From Streptomyces sp. TRM70350 (GTDB taxonomy: Bacteria; Actinomycetota; Actinomycetes; Streptomycetales; Streptomycetaceae): a stretch of 64,000 nt of DNA. A model generated the notes under the pieces. That model was given only the letters and a program-made list of their open reading frames with translations, had not been told where the DNA came from and searched no databases. Position 1 is the stretch's first letter, and every line of letters starts with the position of its first letter. Where the stretch lies: assembly GCF_019219825.1 (NCBI RefSeq), contig NZ_JAHUXH010000004.1, positions 124,001 to 188,000 on the forward strand, in the 5' to 3' direction. Below are positions 8,787 through 16,267 of this stretch, piece after piece. Made by a program: the position numbers and the translations under genes.

Positions 8787-10158
8787 GCGCCACCTTCCCA
8801 GCGCGGACGGCCAGTTCGTCCGGGTCCGGGTCGAGACCGGCCACGATGAGGCGGGCCGCGGCCAGCTCGGCTCCTTCCAGCAACCCGGGCAGCAGTGCGA
8901 TCAGGGCCGCCGACGGCGGGCGCTCGGCACTCCAGTGGCCACGCGGGCTCTCCTCCACCGCCGCATCCAGGGGCGCGGAGTCCTCCAGCCGCAGCAGGTC
9001 ATGCCGGATGTCGGTGAGCCACTGCCGGTAGCGGGCCGTCACATCCCCGCCCGCCCGCGCCGCCGGACCACTCACCCCCGCCTCCCGCGCCTTCTGAACC
9101 GTCACCACGCCCAGGCCGCGCGTCAGCCACGCCAAGGTCCACGACCGGCCGACCCTGCGAGCGAGACGCTCCAGCCGCGGCGTGACCGCGGCACCGGGCG
9201 CGCCGGACAGCAGGTCGTCCCGCAGCCGACGGGCCGCCACCGCCTCGGCGGGCCAGCCCGCCACCGCCAGCAACCGGCCCAGGCTGTCCAGACGCGCTGC
9301 CGCGCGCCGGCGCACCGCCTCTCCCACGGGCACCGGCTCCCCAGCGGCCGCCCGCAGCCACGGCTGCACCCAGAACGGCTCAACTGCCCCGATGCCGACG
9401 GGCGTTGCCGGTTCGTCGAGGTCGGCCTGCTGGATGACATCGCCCTGCAGCACCAGTCGGATCGTCAGGCCTGTGGGCCAGTCGGCCAGGAACGGCCCCA
9501 GCGGCACATGCAGCTGATCCAGCGCCAGGCCGTCACGGTCCGCACCCTGCTCGGCCATCGGCAACCCGCCCGGCATCTCCATCTGCCCGCCGCCGTGACC
9601 GCCATCGCCGTGATCTGCCATGTCCTGGCCACCCTCGTGCTGGGCGTGCTCACCGTCGGGCCCGCCGTGGGCGTCATCCGCCGGGCCGTCCTCGCCATGC
9701 CCGCCGCCTGCACCGCCCCCACCCGGGTGGTTTCCCCGCGCGGGGCCGGGAGCCTTGCCATCACCCTCGTGCCGCTCCTGCGGGCCGTGCTCTCCCTCCT
9801 GGCGCCCGCCTGCCTCAGCCGGGGGCGCGGCCACCCCGTGCTGGACGGCCGGTGCACCGAGGAGGGCGCGGCCGGTGTCCAGCGCGGCCTCCACCTGATC
9901 GGCGCCGCGTGCGTGCACGCGGGCGCGCGGGGCGGGCAGGTCCTGCCACAGCCGCTCCAGCGCCCCCTGCAGGCCGGGGCAGTCGGGACCGGCCACGAGG
10001 AGGAGATCGGCCTCCGCCGGAGTGGGCACCTGTGGCCAGTCGCGCAGCCGCAGCAGCCGCTCGGCGGCCAGCCGTACCGCCGCCCCGCCCGGCACAGCCG
10101 CGAGCAGCACGCGCGGTCGCGCCGCGGTGGCGCGCAGGGCCAGGCCGGTCACGTCCAT
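8779..10158 (-). CDS. NuoB-like/NuoD-like fusion lacking iron-sulfur ligands
   Basis: A 459-residue soluble protein. Residues about 1-100 resemble a shortened NuoB (ADLLLVAGPDCPG, then LERLWQDLPAPRARV, matching the VAG...MPEPRWV region), but the cluster N2 cysteines are missing. Residues about 110-205 are a Gly/His/Glu/Asp-rich linker. Residues about 215-459 follow NuoD: LRLxLxGD-like LTIRLVLQGDVIQQAD, then TRGLGVVTVQKAREAGVSGP, RYRQWLTDIRHDLLRLED, ESPRG, and LLEGAELAAARLIVAGLDP at the end. The HxxHG quinone-binding histidines are absent. It takes the place of nuoB, C and D between nuoA and nuoH. Databases may carry it as an NADH-quinone oxidoreductase subunit D-related protein. Its role as a non-redox cap of the membrane arm is an inference. 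Confidence 0.75.
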   Translation of the reverse strand: MDVTGLALRATAARPRVLLAAVPGGAAVRLAAERLLRLRDWPQVPTPAEADLLLVAGPDCPGLQGALERLWQDLPAPRARVHARGADQVEAALDTGRALLGAPAVQHGVAAPPAEAGGRQEGEHGPQERHEGDGKAPGPARGNHPGGGGAGGGHGEDGPADDAHGGPDGEHAQHEGGQDMADHGDGGHGGGQMEMPGGLPMAEQGADRDGLALDQLHVPLGPFLADWPTGLTIRLVLQGDVIQQADLDEPATPVGIGAVEPFWVQPWLRAAAGEPVPVGEAVRRRAAARLDSLGRLLAVAGWPAEAVAARRLRDDLLSGAPGAAVTPRLERLARRVGRSWTLAWLTRGLGVVTVQKAREAGVSGPAARAGGDVTARYRQWLTDIRHDLLRLEDSAPLDAAVEESPRGHWSAERPPSAALIALLPGLLEGAELAAARLIVAGLDPDPDELAVRAGKVARD

Positions 10159-10499
10159 CGCAGCGCGCCCTCCCGCCACGCATAGACGACCCCGGCGACC
10201 AGGACGGCGAGGAAGACGAACATCTCGATCACCGCGCTCGGCCCCATGGCGGAGATCACGCGCGTCCACGGATACATGAAGACCATCTCCATGTCGAAGG
10301 CGAGGAAGATCATCGTCACCGTGTACCAGCGCACATGGAACCGGCTCACCGCGTGCTCCACCGGCTCCAGCCCCGACCCGAACGGCGCCGCGTCCAGGGC
10401 CTCCGAACGGATCCGCACCGCCCACGCCGCCCCGTACAGACCGGCGACAGCGAGCAGGACGACGCCGAACAGGGACAGCGCCGCCGTCGTACCGCTCAT
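10149..10499 (-). CDS. nuoA: NuoA-like small membrane subunit
   Basis: A 116-residue, three-helix protein that opens the nuo-like operon. The characteristic loop reads PFGSGLEPVEHAVSRFHVRWY followed by FLAFDMEMVF, matching PYECGFDP...FDLEI of normal NuoA. The acidic FDME pair is kept, but the loop ECG is changed to GSG. It begins at ATG 10499 with GGTGAGGA as ribosome binding site and overlaps the next gene by ten bases. In complex I, NuoA packs against NuoH and NuoJ near the quinone chamber. Confidence 0.88.
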   Translation of the reverse strand: MSGTTAALSLFGVVLLAVAGLYGAAWAVRIRSEALDAAPFGSGLEPVEHAVSRFHVRWYTVTMIFLAFDMEMVFMYPWTRVISAMGPSAVIEMFVFLAVLVAGVVYAWREGALRWT

Positions 10500-10505
10500 A
10501 GGTCC

Positions 10506-10598
10506 TCACCACCTCAGCCGGTGCCCGCCCGGCCGCACCCGCCCGGCCGGGACCCGGTCGTCTCGCGCCGCGCGCGCCGAGGTCTCACTCACCGACAT
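10506..10598 (-). CDS. 30-residue leader gene in front of nuoA
   Basis: A small frame starting at ATG 10598 with a good site (GGAG about eight bases upstream). It encodes 30 residues, MSVSETSARAARDD followed by an Arg/Gly-rich tail. Its TGA at 10506-10508 falls within the nuoA ribosome binding region, seven bases before the nuoA ATG, which suggests translational coupling. There is no hydrophobic segment and no recognised domain. It could be a translated leader or simply a short conserved protein. Function is unknown. Confidence 0.45.
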   Translation of the reverse strand: MSVSETSARAARDDRVPAGRVRPGGHRLRW

Positions 10599-10637
10599 GC
10601 GCTGTCTCCCTTCCCGGCCGTGACTGGAGCCGTGGGG

Positions 10638-10653
10638 TACCCCCGTAGGGGCA
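10638..10653. promoter_or_regulatory. Candidate CsoR/RcnR-type metal operator
   Basis: The sequence TACCCCCGTAGGGGCA is a G-tract pseudo-palindrome of the kind bound by CsoR/RcnR-family metal sensors. It lies 40 bases upstream of the 30-codon leader of the nuo-like operon and next to a collapsed copper-protein gene. The identification rests on pattern only. No csoR gene is present in the window. Confidence 0.3.
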
Positions 10654-10661
10654 CGAACAAT

Positions 10662-10714
10662 CCAGCAGGGTGAACGGTGCCCCACCACGCGACGGCCACC
10701 GTTCACCCTGCTGG
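10662..10714 (-). terminator. 18-bp perfect inverted repeat, terminator of the copper-protein remnant
   Basis: Arms 10662-10679 (CCAGCAGGGTGAACGGTG) and 10697-10714 are perfectly complementary, with a 17-base loop. It lies 22 bases beyond the stop of the collapsed copper-protein gene and upstream of the nuo-like operon. It best fits a factor-independent terminator, although no T-run follows, as is usual in Streptomyces. Confidence 0.65.
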
Positions 10715-10736
10715 AGCAGGACGAACGGGCCGTATG

Positions 10737-10869
10737 TCACCCCAACGAACCGAGCAGGTCGTCACACGCCTGCTCGCAGCGACGGCACGCCTGAGCGCCG
10801 GTCCACCCGGTCCATCCGGCCCAGATCGGCCGGATGGGTGTCGAGCATGTCCTTGACGGCAGTGGTCAT
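10737..10869 (-). pseudogene. Internally deleted four-helix copper-binding protein (DUF326/Csp-like)
   Basis: A good start (ATG 10869, preceded by GGAGGACCTCC) encodes MTTAVKDMLDTHPADLG, the typical beginning of streptomycete four-helix-bundle copper-binding proteins. After about 22 codons the frame no longer matches. It terminates at 10762. In another frame, ending at TGA 10737, the DNA reads AQACRRCEQACDDLLGSLG, which is the typical C-terminus of the same family. The roughly 100 central residues with most of the metal-binding cysteines are gone, and the two ends are joined near position 10800 out of frame. This is a deletion scar, with ribosome binding site and terminator still in place. 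Confidence 0.7.
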
Positions 10870-11958
10870 GGAGGTCCTCCATCGATGCCGGTGGGGTGAG
10901 GGATCGGATGTACAGGTAGCACCATCCGAAGTGCCGCAAACCGACGGCGTCCATGGCCGACTGCGCACGGGGGCTTGCGCGAGCGACTGCCCTGGCACAG
11001 TCCGCCGGGTCACGTCCCGTCGCGTGGGGTAGCCGGGCAGCGTTCCTTGCCCGCAGGCAATCCGCCCGCCAACGGTCCATCCGGACCGGCGCGGTCCGGA
11101 TGGCTGGACTACTCGGCGGACGCCATGGCAACGCTTTCCGGAGGGGCGGTAGGGACGGGGCGCGGGGAAGGGCTGAAGGCGGGCCGTTCCCCGCGCCAAT
11201 AGGAGTTCTGCTCGTATCTGCGGTGAGGGAGGCCGATGTGCTGAGGCTCACGCGTACCCCGCTCCCGACCTGCACAGGGCACGCCACGACCCCGCCGACG
11301 CGTCAGCCGGTGTCGACCTGCCCCTCGCGTCGGCCGGCGCCGAACTGGTCGACCTCGTCGACGCCGCGGCCGTCACCCTCGACGGCGACCGCCTCCCGCC
11401 CGGCGGACCGCCGCCAGCCGTTGATCCCTTGCTGCTCGACACCGCATCGCTCTCGTACGGTGCGCCCCCACGAAACTGTGGACGACTGGCTGTGGCGCCA
11501 GGGCCGCGGCCTGGTGGCATCCGCACGCCCGCACCCCGATCCGCTGCGTCGGACACGGCCGGTTCCGGCGGACTCCCCGGCGGACGACGGTGCGCCGAGC
11601 GACGCGCTCGCCGGTCCGGCGGACGAGCACGGCGCCGTGCCGACCGGTGCCCACCGCGCAGTCACTGAGCCGGCCGCGGTACGGCAACGCCCGCCCGGCT
11701 CCTCGGCGCACACCGGCGGCCGGTGGCATGTGTTGCCAAGCCCACCGGGCAGTGGTGGGATGGAGGTGCTCTCGCGTCCGACCGCGGGAGGACGTGACCG
11801 CCGGGCGATGCCTGCCGCCCCACACGCCACCGCCCGACTCGACGGCCGTGGTAGCGGTCCGGCGCACAGGCCCGCCCCCTCCATCCCCCTTCAAGGTGCG
11901 GTTGACCCGCAGTCGTTCCCTGCTTCGAGGGCCGCCGCTCCTGGTCCCGGAGACACGC
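10870..11958. other. About 1.1 kb without a convincing gene
   Basis: Neither strand carries a frame with codon bias, ribosome binding site and recognisable product. Open frames are present but look like high-G+C chance frames. A short stretch on the plus strand around 11300-11460 reads faintly like a GAF-type domain (ELVDLVDAAAVTLDGD), suggesting a decayed gene, but the evidence is weak. The region contains one clean inverted repeat at 11077-11103. It adjoins the deleted copper-protein gene, so it may be a decaying segment. Confidence 0.5.
11077..11103. repeat. 11-bp inverted repeat with 5-base loop
   Basis: CCATCCGGACC (11077-11087) and GGTCCGGATGG (11093-11103) are perfectly complementary around GGCGC. 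It could be a terminator or an operator. No neighbouring gene decides between these. Confidence 0.5.
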
Positions 11959-12984
11959 ATGAACACCTATCGAGCCGCGCAGGTCGCCACCGCGAACGGG
12001 CCCTTCGAGATCGTCGACCGCGAGGTGCTCCGCCCGGGCCCCGGCCATGTACGGATCGCCGTCGAGGCCTGCGGAATCTGCCACAGCGACGACTTCTTCG
12101 TGAGCGCCGGGATGCCCGGCGTGCGGTTCCCGCTGGTTCCCGGGCACGAGGTCGCCGGGCGCATCGAGGAACTCGGCGAACGAGCCGAGGACAGCAACTG
12201 GACCGTGGGGGACCGGGTGGCGGTGGGCTGGTTCGGAGGCAGCTGCGGTCACTGCACTCCCTGCCGGCAGGGCGACTTCGTCGTCTGCGACAACCTCGAG
12301 ATTCCCGGCTGGGCCTACGACGGAGGCTTCGCCGAAGAGATGATCGCGCCGATCGACGCCCTGGCCCGGATCCCCGAAGCTCTGACGGCGACCGACGCGG
12401 GACCCATGGCCTGCGCGGGCGTCACGACGTACAACGGACTGCGGCGCAGCTCAGCCCGGCCCGGCGACCTGGTGGCCGTACTGGGCATCGGCGGTCTCGG
12501 CCACCTGGGGGTGCAGTACGCGGTGGCCATGGGGTTCGAGACGGTGGCCATCGCCCGAGGCGCGGAGAAGGCCGAGTTCGCCAAGCAACTCGGCGCGCAT
12601 CACTACATCGACAGCACGGGGGCGACCCCGGTCGCGGAAGCCCTGCTGTCCCTGGGAGGCGCCAAGGCCGTCCTGGCCACGGCCGGAAGCTCCGACGCCA
12701 TCGCGGCGACGGCCGACGGCATGACGCACCGGGGCGAACTCGTCGTCATCGGAGCGAGCCCCGATCCACTGGGCATCAGCCCGTTCCAGCTGATTCAGCG
12801 AGGCCGGATTGTGCGGGGCCACCCGTCCGGTACCGCACAGGACGTACAGGACGCCATGGCGTTCAGCGCCCTGCACGCAATTCGTCCCATGGTGGAGACC
12901 GTGCCCCTGAGCGAGGCCGACCGGGCGTACCAGAAGATGCTCTCCGGCGCCGCCCGCTTCCGCATGGTGCTCACCACCGGCTGA
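11959..12984 (+). CDS. Zinc-dependent alcohol dehydrogenase (MDR family)
   Basis: A 341-residue cytosolic oxidoreductase. The catalytic zinc site is marked by ACGICHSDDFF (Cys and the following His/Asp relay) and PGHEVAGRIEE. The structural zinc loop is seen around GGSCGHCTPCRQGDFVVC, with four cysteines. The NAD(P)-binding Rossmann motif is LGIGGLGHLGVQYA. It is closest in layout to AdhP-like or AdhA-like ethanol/aldehyde dehydrogenases. The start ATG 11959 lacks a strong ribosome binding site but gives the family's usual N-terminus. It stands alone: a 1.1-kb gene-poor region lies upstream and a CGNR regulator follows 60 bp downstream. Confidence 0.88.
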   Translation: MNTYRAAQVATANGPFEIVDREVLRPGPGHVRIAVEACGICHSDDFFVSAGMPGVRFPLVPGHEVAGRIEELGERAEDSNWTVGDRVAVGWFGGSCGHCTPCRQGDFVVCDNLEIPGWAYDGGFAEEMIAPIDALARIPEALTATDAGPMACAGVTTYNGLRRSSARPGDLVAVLGIGGLGHLGVQYAVAMGFETVAIARGAEKAEFAKQLGAHHYIDSTGATPVAEALLSLGGAKAVLATAGSSDAIAATADGMTHRGELVVIGASPDPLGISPFQLIQRGRIVRGHPSGTAQDVQDAMAFSALHAIRPMVETVPLSEADRAYQKMLSGAARFRMVLTTG

Positions 12985-13043
12985 CCGGTGGTCCGTGATC
13001 CGCAGATCTTGCCTCCGCGAGCGTCACCGTTCAGAATGGTGAC

Positions 13044-13604
13044 ATGAGGCATGCATTTCCCGGTGGCACCCCGGCGCTCGACTTTCCCGGAACACTGCGC
13101 TACAGGCATCGCTCGGAGCCCCGGGAAGACCTCAACTCACCGGACAGTCTCAGTGCGTGGTTCCAGCAAGCCGGGATCACGGAGCAGGAGATTCCTTGCG
13201 GGCCGGAGGACCTCGACGCGGCCATGGCGTTGAGAGAGGCGATCTATCAGCTCGTCCTCGCCAGGATGTCGGGCACGGCATACGACCGGGACGCGCTGGC
13301 GCGGGTGAACGAGTACGCCCGCAAGCCGACCCCCGTGCCGCAGCTCACCGAGGCCGGGCGCGAGGTGGAAGCCACCGTCGAGCAGGCGCTCGCTCACGTG
13401 GCGCGGGACACCGTCACGGTCCTCAGCGGCCCGGAGGTGTCGCTGCTCAAGGAGTGCGGCAACCCCGAGTGCTCACAGATCTACCTCGACCGTTCCCGTG
13501 GTGCACGACGGGAATGGTGTGCCATGGATCCGTGCGGTAACAAGATCAAGGCCGCCGCCTATCGCGCCCGCAAGCGGGCGAGCGAACGCAAGGCGCGCCA
13601 CTGA
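13044..13604 (+). CDS. CGNR zinc-finger / ABATE-domain regulator
   Basis: A 186-residue protein with an N-terminal ABATE-type domain (about 1-130; note ALDFPGTLRYR and the DLDAAMALREAIYQL helix) and a C-terminal treble-clef CGNR zinc finger. The finger reads KECGNPECSQIYLDRSR, then REWCAMDPCGNKIKAAAYRARKR. The name-giving CGNR is CGNK here. Such proteins are thought to bind DNA and regulate stress or metabolic genes, but few have been studied. It follows the alcohol dehydrogenase by 60 bp on the same strand and might regulate it. Confidence 0.85.
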   Translation: MRHAFPGGTPALDFPGTLRYRHRSEPREDLNSPDSLSAWFQQAGITEQEIPCGPEDLDAAMALREAIYQLVLARMSGTAYDRDALARVNEYARKPTPVPQLTEAGREVEATVEQALAHVARDTVTVLSGPEVSLLKECGNPECSQIYLDRSRGARREWCAMDPCGNKIKAAAYRARKRASERKARH

Positions 13605-13699
13605 AGGTGACGTCCGCGAAGCCGTCGGCGTCTCTCAGGGCCCCCGCGTCGATGCCGCCGCAGACCCGGGCTGCCTCCTCACCAGGATCTTTCCACTTC

Positions 13700-13715
13700 A
13701 AGCGCATATGCGCTT
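13700..13715. promoter_or_regulatory. 16-bp perfect palindrome upstream of marR, likely autoregulatory operator
   Basis: AAGCGCATATGCGCTT is a perfect palindrome centred about 38 bases before the MarR start codon. It is of the size and symmetry bound by MarR dimers. It lies outside any gene, in the only promoter-bearing gap of this stretch. Confidence 0.65.
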
Positions 13716-13745
13716 ACTGTGGCCGCCGAAGCTTCGGAGAAGATC

Positions 13746-14201
13746 ATGACCCAGACACCCGCCACGGACCCCGCAGCCGAGTGCAACAACCTCACGTTGC
13801 GCAAGGCGGCCCGGTATCTCGGCGCGACGTACGACAAGGCACTCGCTCCCACGGGCCTCCGCGCGACACAGTTCAGCATCCTCCAGAAGCTCAGTGCCCA
13901 CGGCGAAACGACGATCACCAGCCTCGCCGACATGACCGCCATGGACCGTACGACGAAGGCGTCCAACCTCAAGCCGCTCGCACGCGACGGCCTGGTCACG
14001 GTCGAGCCCTCGGCCTCCGATCGGCGAGCGAGGGTCGTCACCATCACCGAGGACGGCCTGTCCCGGACGAAGACGGCGCTGCCACTGTGGCGCGAGGTGC
14101 AACAGCGCTTCGAGGAGCGCTTCGGGACCGAGGAAGCGGCGCGGCTGCGCGCACTCCTCGACGGTGTTCTCGGCACTGGCTTCGAACCCTGGGCGGAATG
14201 A
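13746..14201 (+). CDS. MarR-family transcriptional regulator
   Basis: A 151-residue winged-helix regulator. The DNA-recognition part is TTITSLADMTAMDRTTKASNLKPLARDGL, and the wing follows with SASDRRARVVTITEDG. Start ATG 13746 is preferred over the in-frame GTG 13719 because GGAGAAG sits six bases in front of it. The palindrome at 13700-13715 upstream strongly suggests negative autoregulation. No divergent target gene is present next to it, so any other targets are elsewhere. The ligand is unknown, but small phenolics or oxidants are usual for the family. Confidence 0.88.
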   Translation: MTQTPATDPAAECNNLTLRKAARYLGATYDKALAPTGLRATQFSILQKLSAHGETTITSLADMTAMDRTTKASNLKPLARDGLVTVEPSASDRRARVVTITEDGLSRTKTALPLWREVQQRFEERFGTEEAARLRALLDGVLGTGFEPWAE

Positions 14202-14302
14202 GGACAACCACTTCTGGGGTGCCTCATGGGGTGACCTCGTTTCCAGCGTGTGCGCCGGGAGTGGTGCGCCGGAGGGCCGGGAGCACACTGGCCGTCACCC
14301 TC

Positions 14303-14331
14303 TTGACAGGTGACGCTGAGGGTGTGACCAT
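14303..14331 (+). promoter_or_regulatory. Possible promoter for the two small genes
   Basis: A consensus -35 TTGACA (14303-14308) is followed after 17 bases by GACCAT, a weak -10. It lies 45 bases upstream of the 58-codon gene. The -35 is good and the -10 poor. Confidence 0.35.
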
Positions 14332-14375
14332 CGACTGCATCGAGTCGTGGGAGTCCAACGGGAGGAGATGCCGAA

Positions 14376-14552
14376 GTGGGACACGAAGGCAAGGCCGAGG
14401 ATCCGGCGCAGGAGATCCGGCACCTGCGGTTCGGCAGGTTGCCGGAGCGCATCCGCCCGGAGGACATGATCGAAGAGCGGCCGGCTGTGGCGCACGATCC
14501 GGCGAGGGAGGCGTACAACGCCGACGAGTGGCTTGTGCGTGTCTGCCTCTGA
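14376..14552 (+). CDS. Small acidic protein of unknown function, 58 residues
   Basis: Starts at GTG 14376 with GGGAGGAG eight bases upstream. It encodes a 58-residue charged protein containing the segments HLRFGRLPERIRPEDM and YNADEWLVRVCL. Codon use is typical of the genome and a promoter-like TTGACA lies upstream, so I regard it as a real gene. There is no membrane helix, signal peptide or recognised domain. It is followed 19 bases later by a 28-codon gene on the same strand, and the two probably form one transcript. Confidence 0.6.
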   Translation: MGHEGKAEDPAQEIRHLRFGRLPERIRPEDMIEERPAVAHDPAREAYNADEWLVRVCL

Positions 14553-14571
14553 GAGAGCCCCAGGAGTCCCG

Positions 14572-14658
14572 GTGAAGATCCGGAAAACCCTGACCGCCCT
14601 CGTGTCGGTGTCCGCCGCCGTGGTGATTGCCTGCGGCTGCTTCCTCCAGGCCTTCTGA
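14572..14658 (+). CDS. 28-residue hydrophobic peptide
   Basis: A very small frame from GTG 14572 with CAGGAG five bases upstream. It encodes MKIRKTLTALVSVSAAVVIA followed by CGCFLQAF: a positively charged N-terminus, one hydrophobic helix and two cysteines. It looks like a membrane-inserted or secreted micropeptide, or the remnant of a lipoprotein signal sequence (VIAC could act as a lipobox). It directly follows the 58-codon gene. Function unknown. Confidence 0.5.
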   Translation: MKIRKTLTALVSVSAAVVIACGCFLQAF

Positions 14659-14725
14659 CGGCCGAGCAGGACGACCACGTTCTTGCCCGTGCGGGCCCGC
14701 CCCAGGCATCTGCGCACGTCAGTGA

Positions 14726-16255
14726 CTAGATGTCCCGGAAGATCTCAATCTGCGCCCCAATGGAGTTGAGCCGCTCCGCCAGATCCTCGTACCCCCGGTT
14801 GATGACGTACACGTTCCGCAGCACGGACGTCCCCTCCGCCGCCATCATCGCCAGCAGGACGACCACGGCGGGGCGCAGGGCGGGCGGGCACATCATCTCG
14901 GCGGCGCGCCAGCGGGTCGGGCCCTCGACCAGGACGCGGTGGGGGTCCAGGAGCTGGAGTCGGCCGCCGAGGCGGTTCAGGTCCGTGAGGTAGATCGCGC
15001 GGTTGTCGTACACCCAGTCGTGGATGAGCGTCTTGCCCTGCGCGACCGCCGCGATCGCCGCGAAGAACGGGACGTTGTCGATGTTCAGGCCGGGGAACGG
15101 CATCGGGTGGATCTTGTCGATCGGCGCCTCCAGCTTGGAGGGCCGGACGGTGAGGTCCACCAGCCGGGTACGGCCGTTGTCGGCGACGTACTCGCGCGTG
15201 CGGTCGTGGTCGAGGCCCATCTCCTCCAGGACCGCGAGCTCGATCTCCAGGAACTCGATCGGCACCCGACGCACCGTCAGCTCCGACTCCGTGACCACCG
15301 CGGCGGCGAGCAGGCTCATCGCCTCGACCGGGTCCTCGGAGGGGGAGTAGTCCACGTCGACGTCGATGGTCGGCACGCCGTGCACGGTGAGCGTGGTGGT
15401 GCCGATGCCCTCGACCTTGACGCCGAGCGCCTCCAGGAAGAAGCAGAGGTCCTGGACCATGTAGTTGGAGGAGGCGTTGCGGATGACGGTCACGCCGTCG
15501 TGCCGCGCGGCGGCGAGCAGCGCGTTCTCGGTCACCGTGTCGCCGCGCTCGGTCAGCACGATCGGCCGGTCGGGCCGCACGGAACGGTCGACGACGGCGT
15601 GGTACTGACCCTCCGTCGCCGCGATGTCCAGCCCGAACCGGCGCAGCGCGATCATGTGCGGCTCGATGGTCCGCGTACCGAGGTCGCAGCCGCCGGCGTA
15701 CGGCAGCTTGAAGCGGTCCATACGGTGCAGCAGCGGACCGAAGAACATGATGATGGAGCGGGTCCGTACCGCGGCGTCGGCGTCGATCGCCGCCATGTCG
15801 AGGTCGGCCGGCGGCACGATCTCCAGGTCCACGCCGTCGTTGATCCAGCGGGTGCGGACACCGATGGACCCGAGCACCTCCAGGAGGCGGTACACCTCCT
15901 CGATGCGGGCGACCCGACGCAGGACCGTGCGCCCCTTGTTGAGCAGCGAGGCGCACAGCAGTGCCACGCACGCGTTCTTGCTCGTCTTCACATCGATGGC
16001 CCCGGACAGCCGACGACCGCCCACCACCCTGAGGTGCATCGGGCCCGCGTAGCCCAGGGAGACGATCTCGCTGTCGAGAGCTTCACCGATTCGGGCGATC
16101 ATCTCAAGGCTGATGTTCTGGTTGCCGCGCTCGATGCGATTGACGGCGCTCTGGCTGGTTCCGAGCGCCTCGGCGAGCTGCGACTGTGTCCAGCCACGGT
16201 GCTGCCGGGCGTCACGGATGAGCTTGCCGATGCGTACGAGGTAGTCGTCTGCCAT
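14726..16255 (-). CDS. HTH-domain fused to MurA-like (UDP-GlcNAc enolpyruvyl transferase) domain
   Basis: A 509-residue protein. Residues about 5-65 form a Cro/C1-type helix-turn-helix (GWTQSQLAEALGTSQSAVNR). Residues about 73-505 follow the EPSP synthase/MurA fold. MurA active-site features are retained: Lys93-Asn94 (KTSKNA), Cys190 in AGGCDLGTR, and a late arginine in ALRPAVVVLLA. The loop normally reading FPTDMQ has become FPGLNIDNV. Streptomycetes have this gene beside aconitase in addition to the essential murA. It may be a transferase with its own DNA-binding domain, or a sensor built from an enzyme fold. A palindrome sits just upstream of its start, and one with the same layout lies over the aconitase promoter. 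Confidence 0.85.
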   Translation of the reverse strand: MADDYLVRIGKLIRDARQHRGWTQSQLAEALGTSQSAVNRIERGNQNISLEMIARIGEALDSEIVSLGYAGPMHLRVVGGRRLSGAIDVKTSKNACVALLCASLLNKGRTVLRRVARIEEVYRLLEVLGSIGVRTRWINDGVDLEIVPPADLDMAAIDADAAVRTRSIIMFFGPLLHRMDRFKLPYAGGCDLGTRTIEPHMIALRRFGLDIAATEGQYHAVVDRSVRPDRPIVLTERGDTVTENALLAAARHDGVTVIRNASSNYMVQDLCFFLEALGVKVEGIGTTTLTVHGVPTIDVDVDYSPSEDPVEAMSLLAAAVVTESELTVRRVPIEFLEIELAVLEEMGLDHDRTREYVADNGRTRLVDLTVRPSKLEAPIDKIHPMPFPGLNIDNVPFFAAIAAVAQGKTLIHDWVYDNRAIYLTDLNRLGGRLQLLDPHRVLVEGPTRWRAAEMMCPPALRPAVVVLLAMMAAEGTSVLRNVYVINRGYEDLAERLNSIGAQIEIFRDI

Positions 16256-16267
16256 GGGGTTGAGGTT

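Noticed and set aside
10703..11287. A 194-codon minus-strand frame across the copper-gene remnant
   Set aside because: It is in another frame from the recognisable copper-protein pieces, and its product shows no domain or codon bias.
11300..11460. Possible GAF or phytochrome-like domain remnant
   Set aside because: Only about 40 residues look right and nothing continues on either side, so it is too weak to list as a pseudogene.
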